NCBI RefSeq assembly: GCF_014646255.1
Contig: NZ_BMNC01000003.1
Location: 620,001-684,000, forward strand
Direction: 5' to 3'
Origin: Lentzea pudingi
GTDB lineage: Bacteria > Actinomycetota > Actinomycetes > Mycobacteriales > Pseudonocardiaceae
Length of the DNA stretch: 64,000 nucleotides
Numbering within the stretch: position 1 is the stretch's first letter; the number at the start of each line of letters is the position of its first letter. A model generated the notes under the pieces. The model was not told where the DNA came from. It did no database searches and saw nothing but the letters and a program-made list of their open reading frames with translations. Below are positions 16,990 through 25,357 of this stretch, one piece after another. The translations under genes were made by a program, and so were the position numbers.

Positions 16990-17476
16990 AGTTCACCTCC
17001 GGGCGGTTCGGGAAGACGCGTTCCTTGGTCCCCACGTTCTCCACGACCGGCTTGTTGTCTGGTCCCATGTGGACCGTGCCGTCCGCGTTGCGCGCGTAAG
17101 TGACCTCCTGCCAGCGCATGGTCACCTCGGTCGGCACGCCGTCCGCCTACCTGGTAGTTCTGGACGTCCTGATGTGGCTGGCCCGAGAACTCGACGAGCT
17201 CTGTCTCCTTGGCTCGCCACGACGGGGCGTGGAACCAACCGTTCTTTTGCGTTGCCGGAGTTGGATCCGGCCATCTGCCCGTGCATGTTGAGGTACTCGC
17301 CGAGGCCGCCGAGGCCGCCGAGCTCGTTGGCCAGCAGGTGGCCGCCGGCCCACTTGACGCGCGAGTTCTCCAGTTCCTCCGGAGCGAGCGTGCGATCGGG
17401 CGGGTTGCTCGGGTAAGCGGCCTCACCCTCCTGGTAGGCGCGCAGCTGCCACTCGGTGAGGCAGTCTGAGGACGGC
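16958..17476 (-). pseudogene. Frameshifted DNA/RNA non-specific endonuclease toxin domain
   Basis: Three minus-strand frames join into one toxin C-terminal domain: LTEWQLRAY...VKWAGGHLLANELGGLG...GSNSGNA, then KNGWFHAPSWRAKETELVEF...QNYQV, then ADGVPTEVTMRWQEVTY to a stop at 16958. AGGHLLANELGG fits the GH-L-A motif of the endonuclease NS family. Two single-base insertions, in an A run near 17245 and a G pair near 17145, break the frame. The N-terminal delivery part is absent: the fragment abuts the end of the phosphotransferase gene. Either a true remnant or two assembly errors in an orphan toxin cassette. Confidence 0.75.
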
Positions 17477-18349
17477 TCACAAGGTCTCGACGAGCTTCCT
17501 GAGCGGTGCGGCGAGGTCCGGGTGGTCACTCTTGACGACTCGGTGCAGCAGGCGGGACGCGACGTAGAGCTGAGCGAGTCGGCCGGCGTCGGTGTCGAGC
17601 ACGTGGGCGAAGGTGTCGCGTACTCGTTCAGCAGTCTCCGGCACGAGAAGGCTGTAGCAGAGCAATGTGGCTGCGTCTGTCCCTGCTGGACCGCGGCCCC
17701 ACAGCTCCCAGTCCAGCAGCATGAAGTCCGGTCCCATCAGGTTCGCCCAGTGCAGGTCGCCGTGCACGGTTTCCCATTGGCGGACAACGGGGTTCGCGGA
17801 GTTTCCGAAGTGCTGCTGGATCCGTCCGGTGATCAAAGCCTGATCGGCGTTGACCCGGTCGGTCGGCGTTGCCGCGATTACCTCGATCGTTCTGCGGAGT
17901 TCCGTCCACCAGCTATCGGGAAGGTCGAGCGCGTGGCGCACGGTGTCGGTGGGGGAGCAGGGTGAACCTGGCGCCAAGGTCATCAGCTCGGCACGTTGCT
18001 GCCGCCACTCCTCCCACTCGTAGACGTCGAGAACCTGCGGCTTGGGCAGTGTGGCGAACACGTTGGCGTCGAGGTTGCCGGTCCAGAAGTCATCTCCGAT
18101 CCACTGCTTGTCCTCGGACACCACCCGAAGCCAGAGTCGCCGACCAGACGCTCGGACAGGTGCGCTGATCGACCGGTCGAGCCAGCCGAGCCGGACTTGC
18201 CCGGCAACGGTAAGGCCGAAGTGCTCGGCGGCGTGGCTGAGATTTTCGTACATCCACTGCCGAAACTGGGCGTCGGCTTCGCTCAGGTCGACGCTCAACG
18301 TTCGGCCGTCGCTGTCGAGCACGGATGGATGGTCAAGCTGTTCGGACAC
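17477..18349 (-). CDS. Aminoglycoside phosphotransferase-family protein
   Basis: 290 residues; GTG start with GAGGGG upstream. The kinase-like catalytic motif HGDLHWANLM is followed by the metal-binding FMLLDWELWGRGPAGTDAATL, as in APH/choline-kinase enzymes. The N-lobe is poorly conserved. Many such actinobacterial proteins are annotated as phosphotransferases without known substrate. It ends exactly where the toxin remnant begins. An inverted repeat lies about 55 bp upstream of the start. Confidence 0.8.
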   Translation of the reverse strand: MSEQLDHPSVLDSDGRTLSVDLSEADAQFRQWMYENLSHAAEHFGLTVAGQVRLGWLDRSISAPVRASGRRLWLRVVSEDKQWIGDDFWTGNLDANVFATLPKPQVLDVYEWEEWRQQRAELMTLAPGSPCSPTDTVRHALDLPDSWWTELRRTIEVIAATPTDRVNADQALITGRIQQHFGNSANPVVRQWETVHGDLHWANLMGPDFMLLDWELWGRGPAGTDAATLLCYSLLVPETAERVRDTFAHVLDTDAGRLAQLYVASRLLHRVVKSDHPDLAAPLRKLVETL

Positions 18350-18402
18350 GGGATCCCCTCGCCTTGGTGCTCACCGAGCACACTGTGCGAGTTCCTTGGT
18401 AC

Positions 18403-18423
18403 CGCTTGGTAACACTCCAAGCG
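18403..18423. promoter_or_regulatory. Perfect inverted repeat upstream of the phosphotransferase gene
   Basis: CGCTTGG-TAACACT-CCAAGCG, a 7-bp perfect stem with a 7-base loop, 54 bp before the GTG start. The left arm also belongs to a tandem CTTGGTA repeat. It could be a repressor operator or a short RNA hairpin in the leader. The rest of 18350-18640 shows no gene. Confidence 0.4.
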
Positions 18424-18647
18424 AGGAAATGAAAGGGACACGCCCAATCGGGGAGCTTGGTGAGCGAGTTGCGGGCTTGCCACCGCGTTCGCCGCTGACG
18501 AGCTACTTCATCATCACGCAGCAGTCTGCGCACCTTCCCCTGTGTTCATAGTTATGTCAGTGTCGACCGAATCAAGTACCAATCGCGCGTCACCGCTGAT
18601 CTGCTGTCCAACGGACATCCAAGATCGCGGTTGAGGGATGTCAGCCT

Positions 18648-18678
18648 GGGGGCTGGCTGCTGTCGGCAGGGAGCCCCC
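18648..18678. terminator. GC-rich hairpin after the integrase remnant
   Basis: GGGGGCT at 18648-18654 pairs with AGCCCCC at 18672-18678, with a further short inner stem (TGC/GCA). It lies about 20 bp beyond the stop of the minus-strand integrase remnant, so it may have been its terminator. There is no U tract. Confidence 0.4.
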
Positions 18679-18695
18679 GACGGTTCTGGAATCGG

Positions 18696-18990
18696 TTACG
18701 CGGCCAGCGGATGGTGCTCACCGGTGAGCGCGGCCAGTGCTGTGGCGACTTCTTCAAGGGTGGCCCGGACGTAGGTCGTGGTGCTTCCGGCGTCAGTGTT
18801 GGTGTCGTTGTGTCCGGCGAACGCGCGAAAGCCGCGTAGCCGAAGTGGCGTTCGACCCATGTGAGCGTGGGGTATCGGATCCAGTGCGTGCTGACGCCTG
18901 GCTGACGACGCGGTACGTCTGTGGGCCAGATGGTGATGCGGTGTCGGTGGCAGCAACGGCGGAACTGGACGCTCACGCATGCCGGATCAC
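18696..18990 (-). pseudogene. Tyrosine site-specific integrase, C-terminal fragment (frameshifted)
   Basis: Two minus-strand frames join into the catalytic end of a phage/AICE-type tyrosine integrase: GVSTHWIRYPTLTWVERHFGYA in one frame, then RAFAGHNDTN and TTTYVRATLEEVATALAALTG in the next. The H-x-x-R (HWIR), GH and tyrosine (TTTYV) elements can all be recognised, but a frameshift near 18830 separates them and the N-terminal two thirds are missing. It stands just left of a tRNA-like direct repeat, where an integrase beside its attachment site would be expected. Confidence 0.75.
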
Positions 18991-19158
18991 CGCCGTCGGC
19001 TGGGACGCCAGTGATAGTGGTGCCGACTGATGGCGCGTCAGCCCGCGGCGACCGTGCGAGCGTAAGTCCATGTTAGGCGACGGCACCTGCAGGAAGGCTA
19101 GATATAGCAGAAATCCCACTCTCGGTAGCTGATCGCTTACCTTGCGTGGGATTTGATT

Positions 19159-19172
19159 GCTGGAATTCCAGC
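19159..19172. repeat. 14-bp perfect palindrome before the left direct repeat
   Basis: GCTGGAATTCCAGC. It occupies the same place relative to the left direct repeat as the 20-bp palindrome does relative to the right one (29596-29615), although the bases differ. Confidence 0.55.
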
Positions 19173-19180
19173 CGTTCTGT

Positions 19181-19306
19181 TGTCCGAGGGGGACTGAGTG
19201 CCCACAAGTGGCAGCCTTGCGCGGTTCGTGTGTTCACGCGCCACTGGATAGCTCGAATCAGTATGGAGGGCCAGCTGGCGCGATTCAATCTTTTGCGCTG
19301 AACCTT
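19181..19306. repeat. Left copy of a 10.4-kb-spaced direct repeat (possible attachment-site relic)
   Basis: Aligns to 29621-29750 with about three quarters identity over some 125 bp. Both begin TGTCCGAGGGGG, share GGTTCGTGTGTTCA/AGTTCGTGTGTTCA, then GGATAGCTCGAA, then GATTCAATCTTT. The first part, on the minus strand, ends ACTCAGTCCCCCTCGGACA, which resembles the T arm and acceptor 3' end of an actinobacterial tRNA-Leu/Ser. No complete tRNA is present. Placement beside an integrase remnant suggests an old att site. Confidence 0.65.
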
Positions 19307-19496
19307 GTTGCTAGGGGAGTGTTGCGGCCGCTTCGGCGAAGCGTAAGGGACAAGGTCCGGTAGGACTCGGTTCTGCCTCGCGCCGAACCTGCTGAGCATC
19401 GCCCCCCGCGATTACTCGCCGGCGACGCACCCCTTCGACCCCCCAGTCGCTCGACTCAGCCAGATCGAACTCCGCGTTATAGACCGACGCGATCCT

Positions 19497-19567
19497 CTCG
19501 GCGGAGTCATCCAGGAGTATCGCTATGTCGCTTAACCTGCATGGATGCGGTTTTCGGTACGCACAGG
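19497..19567. repeat. Dispersed 70-bp repeat, copy B
   Basis: Best-preserved partner of copy A (15943-16012); ends about 40 bp before the start of the DUF3253 gene. On the minus strand one frame reads IAILLDDSAE, matched by MAILVDDSAE in copy A, so the element may derive from the 5' end of a lost gene. The surrounding 19307-19607 holds no other feature. Confidence 0.65.
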
Positions 19568-19607
19568 TCGGGGATTCACCACCGGGGCAACGGGGTAGGC
19601 CGTCCGG

Positions 19608-19874
19608 GTGACCACGGTTGAGCAGCGGCTGGAGCGCGTGATCCTGGACCTGGCGGACGCCCGCGGCCCAGCAAAGTCGATCTGCCCGTCCGAGGCGGCC
19701 CGCGCGGTCGGTGGTGAAGAGTGGCGCGACCTCATGGACCAGGCCCGTGCCGTCGCCAGGCAGCTGGCCGCACGAGGCCGGGTCGTCCTGACGAGTCGAG
19801 GCCGGGAGCTGTCGCCGTCCGAGGAGTGGCGAGGCCCGATCCGGATCCGCACGACGGCAGCAGGGCAACCCTGA
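19608..19874 (+). CDS. DUF3253 family small protein
   Basis: 88 residues with GTG start. The pattern ILDLADARGPAKSICPSEAAR, then EEWRDLMDQARAVARQLAARGRVVLTSRG, ending GPIRIR, is that of DUF3253, a short winged-helix-like family of unknown role. Complete in length. The ribosome site is weak. It is one of few intact genes between the two direct repeats. Confidence 0.8.
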   Translation: MTTVEQRLERVILDLADARGPAKSICPSEAARAVGGEEWRDLMDQARAVARQLAARGRVVLTSRGRELSPSEEWRGPIRIRTTAAGQP

Positions 19875-19879
19875 CGGAT

Positions 19880-20484
19880 GCGTTCTGCCGCAAGACAGTG
19901 AGCCGTAAACTTCGGCGGCCAACGCCGACGAGGTCCGGGCCGTTGCGTCTGCGGGAGGAGATCGCATGCAGGACCCTGAGGTTCCGCCGGAGCTGAAGCC
20001 CGATCTGGTCGACTTCGGATCATGCCGGCTGCCGATCGCAGGCAGATCTCGGCGATCCTCGCCTCCATCGGGAGCGTCGGCTGTGCCGGCAACCTCGGCA
20101 ACGCGTTCGCTAGGCGATCCTCGTAGTCCAGGACGTCTTGCAGGACGTTGCCGGGGTTTCCTCAAGCCAGAGCACCGCCGCGTTGTGGAACAGGTGCGCG
20201 TCGGCCTCGGACGCGACCAGCAGCTTCCGGCGGTCGTCGCGGCCGATCCCGGCACCGGCGGCCGCCAGGAGGAACTCACGTCCCAGGTCGAGTTATTCGG
20301 TGCGGTACTTCAGGAAGATCCGGGTGGGCTCGTCGGCCGCCGGGGTCGTGGTGGTGAGAAGGGACGCGCCGTCGGGGTCGTGCAGCAGCTTCGTCACCGC
20401 CTGGGTGAATTCCCGTGTTTGGCGATCCATTCGGCGAATCCCTCGTACTTGGCACCTGCCTCCTGGGTCCGTGCAACGTTTCAC
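19880..20484 (-). pseudogene. Degenerate reading frame of unknown family
   Basis: Protein-like stretches on the minus strand in different frames read in order as AVTKLLHDPDGASLL and RIFLKYRTE, then REFLLAAAGAGIGRDD and ADAHLFHNAAVLWLEE, then NVLQDVLDYEDRLANALPRL and MEARIAEICL, with stops or shifts between them. This looks like one gene broken by at least two frameshifts. I do not recognise the family. Confidence 0.4.
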
Positions 20485-20592
20485 CCCGGGGTCGCGGTGT
20501 GCAGCAGGTCCGTTACGGAGTGCTGCGAATGGCGGAGACCGGCGAATTAGGCTGGTCGATCAGCCGTGATCGCCGGGCTGGAAGTGGTGCGG

Positions 20593-20850
20593 TCAAAGGA
20601 ATGGCTGCCACGAAGTGCGCGTGGCGACAGGCACAGTGACAGGGAGCTGGACGACGGAGCGCGGGCCAGCGGCCACGTCGGCGGTGTCGAAGACGGCCAG
20701 GCTGCTCGAAGTGCTGTCGTGCAACGGGACGAGGAGCCATTCGCCGGCGATCGAGGGCTGGCCGAGCCAGTGGCTGCGGCCGATGTCGTAGCGGGCCGAG
20801 GTGTGCGAGTTGTGCCGGAACACCGCGGCGCCATGGGTTCCATAAGAGTG
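20593..20850 (-). pseudogene. Carotenoid-oxygenase C-terminal remnant
   Basis: The minus-strand frame ending at 20593 reads GEWLLVPLHDSTSSSLAVFDTADVAAGP and VVQLPVTVPVATRTSW, the style of the last two blades of carotenoid cleavage oxygenases (VFDA-DL-GP-A-V-LP-RVP). YRTLMEPMAPR just upstream in another frame also fits. Only about 80 residues of a normally 450-500 residue enzyme remain, and the expected iron-binding histidine has not been preserved in frame. Confidence 0.5.
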
Positions 20851-20865
20851 CGGTAACCCTGCTGC

Positions 20866-21260
20866 GTGGACTGCACAGCAGGCTCGAACCTTCTCATAGA
20901 GCTGGATGACCGGGCCGGCGAGTTTCGTTTCCTGGTTCGTGACAGAGCTGGCCAGTTCACGGCGTCGTTCGATTCCGTTCTCGCTGACCCCGGCATCGAT
21001 GTCCGCAGGCTAATTGCTACGCGGAACGGACTGCCGGCACTGTCAGACGAGAGTCCACCGACCGGCTGCTTGTCATCAACGAGCGTCACCTGATGTCAGT
21101 GTTGAACAGCTACGCGTCCCACTACAACCATCGACGACCGCACCGGGCGCGGTACCACACTCCACCATGACCCGATCACCCGACCGGAACCCAAGTTGTG
21201 ATCTGTACGTCGTCGGAGAGTGCTTGGCGGCCTGATCAACGATACGAACCCGCAACAGCT
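20866..21260 (+). pseudogene. IS transposase (integrase-core DDE) remnant
   Basis: Plus-strand fragments in shifting frames read FRFLVRDRAGQFTASFDSVLAD, then RLLVINERHLMSVLNSYASHYNHRRPHRA, then VLGGLIN. This is the second half of the common actinobacterial integrase-core transposase, including the DRAGQFT aspartate and the YNHRRPHRAL-type end. The first half and the terminal inverted repeats are not found, so the element is dead. Confidence 0.8.
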
Positions 21261-21350
21261 TGATCCGCAGGTCAGGCCCGGTGGTCCATGTTTTGACACC
21301 CACAGCAGCCTGATAGACCAAGTCACACCCACCGGACCGTGTTCTGGCGC

Positions 21351-21420
21351 CTCACGGTAGTCATTCACGAGGATCGATGTACGTCTTGACCTGCATGGAC
21401 GGGGCTCCGGCACGCATAAG
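21351..21420. repeat. Dispersed 70-bp repeat, copy C (most diverged)
   Basis: Shares AGTCATTCACGAGG, GACCTGCATGGAC and CGGCACGC with copies A and B, with one single-base gap. It lies about 90 bp after the transposase remnant, in the same orientation as the other copies. Confidence 0.55.
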
Positions 21421-21516
21421 CGCTCAGCCACCAGGCAGCGGCGCTGGAGGCAGCCGAACGACTAAATCCAGCCGCCACCACAGCTGCCGACGCCGCCGGA
21501 ACGTGCGGCTGGCGGT

Positions 21517-22011
21517 TCAGGGTGGCGGTACGACGCCGTCGGTTAGTTCGAGGTCGGAGATCCACAGGGCAAGTGCCGCCCGCGCGTCCCGCAGGGTGCG
21601 TGTCGGCTCGCCGAGTCCGCGCAACGCCAGCCGCCGCTGTTCGAGCCTGGGGCTCCGGAACTTCGGAAAGGCGAGTTTGAGGCACGTGTCGATCATCTCG
21701 GCGTGGTAGTGCAGCAGCTCAGTCACCCGGAACTCCAGCGACGCGCGGTCGGCGTCGCCGATGAGGTCCATCGCCCACCCGTGCAGTCGGCAGTAGTCGG
21801 ACGCGAGCCGGCCGCCCTGGCGGGCCACCTGCGCCGGGACGTCGCCAGGCTGCGCGCAGGCGCCGATGATCTGCTCGGCGGCGGGCTGGAGTGCGACGGC
21901 ACGCTTGGCCACCTCCAGCAGCGACCGAAGAGCAATCAGACGCGCGGCGGCGGAATTCTTCGCGCCTGTCACGGCCGCGGCTCGCCGCGGGCGACGCCCC
22001 GGAATCCGCAT
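21517..22011 (-). CDS. Hypothetical helical protein
   Basis: 164 residues from ATG 22011 (the frame stays open upstream to 22176). Predominantly alpha-helical and rich in Ala, Leu and Arg: AARLIALRSLLEVAKRAVALQPAAEQIIGAC, then CRLHGWAMDLIGDADRASLEFRVTELLHYHAEMIDTCLKLAF. I do not recognise the family. The two neighbours are both decayed, so it may itself be a remnant of a longer gene, but codon bias looks genuine. Confidence 0.5.
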   Translation of the reverse strand: MRIPGRRPRRAAAVTGAKNSAAARLIALRSLLEVAKRAVALQPAAEQIIGACAQPGDVPAQVARQGGRLASDYCRLHGWAMDLIGDADRASLEFRVTELLHYHAEMIDTCLKLAFPKFRSPRLEQRRLALRGLGEPTRTLRDARAALALWISDLELTDGVVPPP

Positions 22012-22129
22012 GTGATCCACCAGCCTCTGTGAGCCAGCCCAGAAGCATCCAGTATGAACCGCCACGAGGCGCGCCGCGAGGTGCCGGTAGCCTGATCTCA
22101 AGTTGTTGGTGTGGAAGAAGGTCACGCCC

Positions 22130-23603
22130 ATGTACATCCGTGGTGTGGAATTTCCGCGGAGTTGATCGAGGCGCACCGTGCGGGCGAACTGGTGATCTTC
22201 GCAGGGCCTCGCTGATCCCGGATGACGAGTCCTACCTGGACGCGACGCTCGCGGACGCCGGACGGACGCGGTTGTTCACGGACCTCGCCCACGGCTCGGA
22301 CTGGCTCGCGGCTCGCCGCTCGGCCGGGTTCCAGGTGCTGTTCGACCACGAGGCGCCGTCCGCCCCGATCGGGTGGTCCCTGGCGGCCTGGATCGCCGAG
22401 CACTTCGTCGTGGATCCTGTGCACTCAGCGGAGGCACTGGCGATTGCGCACCAAGCGGTGGCGCGTTGTCCCGAGATCTCGCCAAGGCCGTGTGCTCGTG
22501 GGTTTACGCGGCAGACCACCCGCTACCCGTACACCTGCACGCCTGGGTGGCGTGGCTCGTGCGGTACGTGCCGGACACTGAGTCTGGCTGGATTGAAGAC
22601 ATGCTCGCCCGGTGCGCCCTCCCTGACGATCGGGCAACGGTGTTGCTGCACTTGGAACACTCGTCAGAACCCGTGCTCAGGCCGATGTCCAGGTTCGGTG
22701 GGCTGCGCGGGGCTCGGTTCGAGGTGCGGCCGCGCGCTGGCCGTGGACTCGGGAACGCTTGGCGGACGGGATTCCGGCCGTTCCTGTCCGCCGTGGCAAA
22801 TGACGTGCTGTCTGTCGTGGTACGCCATCTCGAGAAGGAAGCCTTGCTGCGGTCCATGGCGGACAGCGGCGCCTCGCCTGGTCCTTCGGTCGCTCCGCAA
22901 TCGAGCCGCACGAGCAGGACCAGCAGCTCGAGGACCCATTCGACCCGCTCATCGACGCCGTACGTGACTGCATCGAGGCCTTGATCACTGCGGGAGATGT
23001 CAGAGCGGACGCACATCTGCGGCGCTGGGCGGTGTCAGAAGTCCCGATCCTCTGTCGGCTTGCCGTCCACGGCTGGGTCGTGCGCACCGACGTCAATGCT
23101 TCCGACAAGATCCAGTGGTTGCTGGAGAAGGGTTTCCTCTATCAGCGCGAGCTGCGGCACGAGGTTTTCGGCTGATCCAACTTGCGGTGCCAACGCTGGA
23201 TCACGACGATGTTGCCGCACTGGTGACTGCGGTAGGCGACGAACCGATCGGCCGAGCGAATCCCGACCACGAAGGTTCAGCCTGCTGGCTTGGATCGCCG
23301 GGCACGCGCCGGAAGTACCCGGACTTCGAAGAGCGGGAGGACAAGCTGGCCACCCGCCACAGACGTGGCACCGAGTGGCATGACGCCGCCGAACTCGTGT
23401 CAATGGGTGGTGCGCGAGCACTCTGTCGACGGTACGGGCCTGCTCGCGCAACCAGGTGTTCGAGGACGGCGACCTGGAGGCCGGCATCTGGAGTGCCGGC
23501 CTGGCGCAGGGGCCCATCGACGACATCCCCACGGTGCGGGAGGATCGTCCGTGAGGCGGAAGAGCTGATCACTGGGTGGCTCACCACCGTCTGCGCTGGT
23601 TGA
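22130..23603 (+). pseudogene. SIR2-family / DUF4020 defence-type gene, multiply frameshifted with core deleted
   Basis: Begins MYIRGVEFPRE / LIEAHRAGELVIFAG, the usual start of SIR2-like NAD-binding proteins just before the nucleotide loop, then jumps to PDDESYLDATLADAGRTRLF, so most of the SIR2 core seems deleted. The long C-terminal region continues in at least four frame segments: DWLAARRSAGFQVLFDHEAP; HLHAWVAWLVRYVPDTESGW; FRPFLSAVANDVLSVVVRHL; DAHLRRWAVSEVPILCRLAVHGW; IQWLLEKGFLYQRELRHEVFG; SLLAWIAGHAPEVPGL. This matches the order seen in SIR2-DUF4020 proteins of antiviral islands. Not functional as read. Confidence 0.65.
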
Positions 23604-23702
23604 GGCGATCAAGGGACCGACCCGCTCGACAAATACGACACCACAACCCCCGCCACCCGATCGCAGAGCCCGGCTGCAAGTCCATACGCAGGTCTGAGCC
23701 GG

Positions 23703-25130
23703 TCAGCGGCCGTTGCCCAGGCGGAACACGCTGAGCTCGCCGTAGGTCGACAGTGCACGCGCAAGGTCGCTGGATCCGTGGCGCAGGACGGAATCCAGGA
23801 ACGCGAGAGTGGCTGCGGCGACGACGCGCGGACTCTCGTCGCGGCCTAGTGAGCCGACTATCGAGGGCACAGGCGGCAGGTACAGGGCGCCGTCCATGAA
23901 GGTGAGGTGAGCGGCGCCGGGGATGGTGAGCCGGTAGTTGGTCGCCGTGCCGCGCGAGAGCACCTCGGTGAGCCGAGGCGGGTAGCGTGGATCGGTGTCC
24001 GGGGTGATGGCTTGGGTGAGCGCGAGCGTCGGCTGGCCGAGGTCAGGCGACAGCGGGCCGCCAGGGTAGCCGTCCAGATTGATGACGGCGTCGATTCGGT
24101 GGTCCTGCCTGGCTGTCTGCAGTGCGGCGGCACCACCCATGGAGTGACCGGTCGCGGCGACCCGTTCGGTGTCCAGGCGCCCGGCCAGCGGGTCGGCGCC
24201 GTCACCTCGGTCGAGACCGTCCAGCCGGGTCAGCACGAAGCGGAGGTCGGCGGCCCGGATCGCCGTCCAGTCGTGGGCCAGCTTCTCGTCCTCGTCCCGG
24301 TCGCCGGTGGAGACGGTCGCGGTGGTGATCGTCCGGCCGTCGTCGAGCACGACGGCGGCGGAGTCGTACGGGTGGTCGAGCGCGGCCACCACGTAGCCGT
24401 GGCTCGCGAGTTCCTCCGCCCAGGCGGTGTTCTGGGTGCGCACTCCACCGGATCCCGGCGAGAACAGCACGATCGGGAACCGTTCTCCCTCACCGGCCAC
24501 CGGGGCATCGGGAATCGCGTGCGCACGGGCTTGCGGGACACCGTCCAGGAGGAAACCCGGCAGTCCGACTCCGCGGGCGAGTGCTTCGGAGACGGTGCGC
24601 GCTTCGTCCTCGGTGCGTCCGAGGTACTGAGCACGTGGCCGGTCCACCGAGCTGTGCCGCGCGGGGTACCAGAGCTGGGCCACTACCGTGCGCTGGTCCT
24701 GCGGGTCGGCGGTGAAGGTCTCGGGGCGGTCCGGGTCTGTCCACTGCAGCACGCGGGTGCCGACCGCGAAGCCGCCGGTGGGCTCTGGGAAGACGGGGAC
24801 GGGGAAAGCCCACATCGTCGCGGGGCCTGTGGCGATCAGGCAGGTGCAGGCCACCGATCCCAGCAACGCCAGCCACCAGCGGATCCGCTTGGTACGGCCT
24901 CGCACCAGTGGGGAGAAGGCGAACGGCGCCGCGACGATCGCACCCGCCAGCACCGGCAGCAGTTGCCAGCGGATGCCTGTCACGCAGAGCGAGATCGCGG
25001 ACAACAGGAACACCGTCCCCGCCGCGATGGTGACGCGTGGGCGGGCGGCGGCGGGCAGCCAGCGCGCCATCACCAGCGTGACGGCGCCGAGCAACGTCAG
25101 GACTTCCAGCGGGGACAGGTTCAGTCCCAT
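23703..25130 (-). CDS. Membrane-anchored alpha/beta hydrolase (PAF-acetylhydrolase-like)
   Basis: About 475 residues from ATG 25130 (GTG 25145 is a possible earlier start). Three hydrophobic segments (about residues 8-25, 35-52 and 55-75) followed by a further one near 90-110 form an N-terminal membrane region. The remainder is a hydrolase with PIVLFSPGSGG (oxyanion region), the nucleophile motif GHSMGG and a late AAHLTF histidine, as in platelet-activating-factor acetylhydrolase relatives. The catalytic domain probably faces outwards. It is divergent from a two-component system, which may control it. Confidence 0.8.
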   Translation of the reverse strand: MGLNLSPLEVLTLLGAVTLVMARWLPAAARPRVTIAAGTVFLLSAISLCVTGIRWQLLPVLAGAIVAAPFAFSPLVRGRTKRIRWWLALLGSVACTCLIATGPATMWAFPVPVFPEPTGGFAVGTRVLQWTDPDRPETFTADPQDQRTVVAQLWYPARHSSVDRPRAQYLGRTEDEARTVSEALARGVGLPGFLLDGVPQARAHAIPDAPVAGEGERFPIVLFSPGSGGVRTQNTAWAEELASHGYVVAALDHPYDSAAVVLDDGRTITTATVSTGDRDEDEKLAHDWTAIRAADLRFVLTRLDGLDRGDGADPLAGRLDTERVAATGHSMGGAAALQTARQDHRIDAVINLDGYPGGPLSPDLGQPTLALTQAITPDTDPRYPPRLTEVLSRGTATNYRLTIPGAAHLTFMDGALYLPPVPSIVGSLGRDESPRVVAAATLAFLDSVLRHGSSDLARALSTYGELSVFRLGNGR

Positions 25131-25357
25131 GATGATCTCGTTCACCTGGCCATGTTCGGTGCCGGACCCGCGCGGACACATCGCTCTCCAGGCGCGATTC
25201 CGGTGCCGTCCGCAGTGGCAATCGAGCACCCGGATCAGAGGCCGGACTACGACCACGGGAGGTATCGGGACTTCTACCGTGGTCGCAGTCCGGCTCGCCG
25301 CCGTCATACGGCGGGCTCATGTGTGCGGTGGGGGCGTCGGCCTACCATCGCCGTGTG

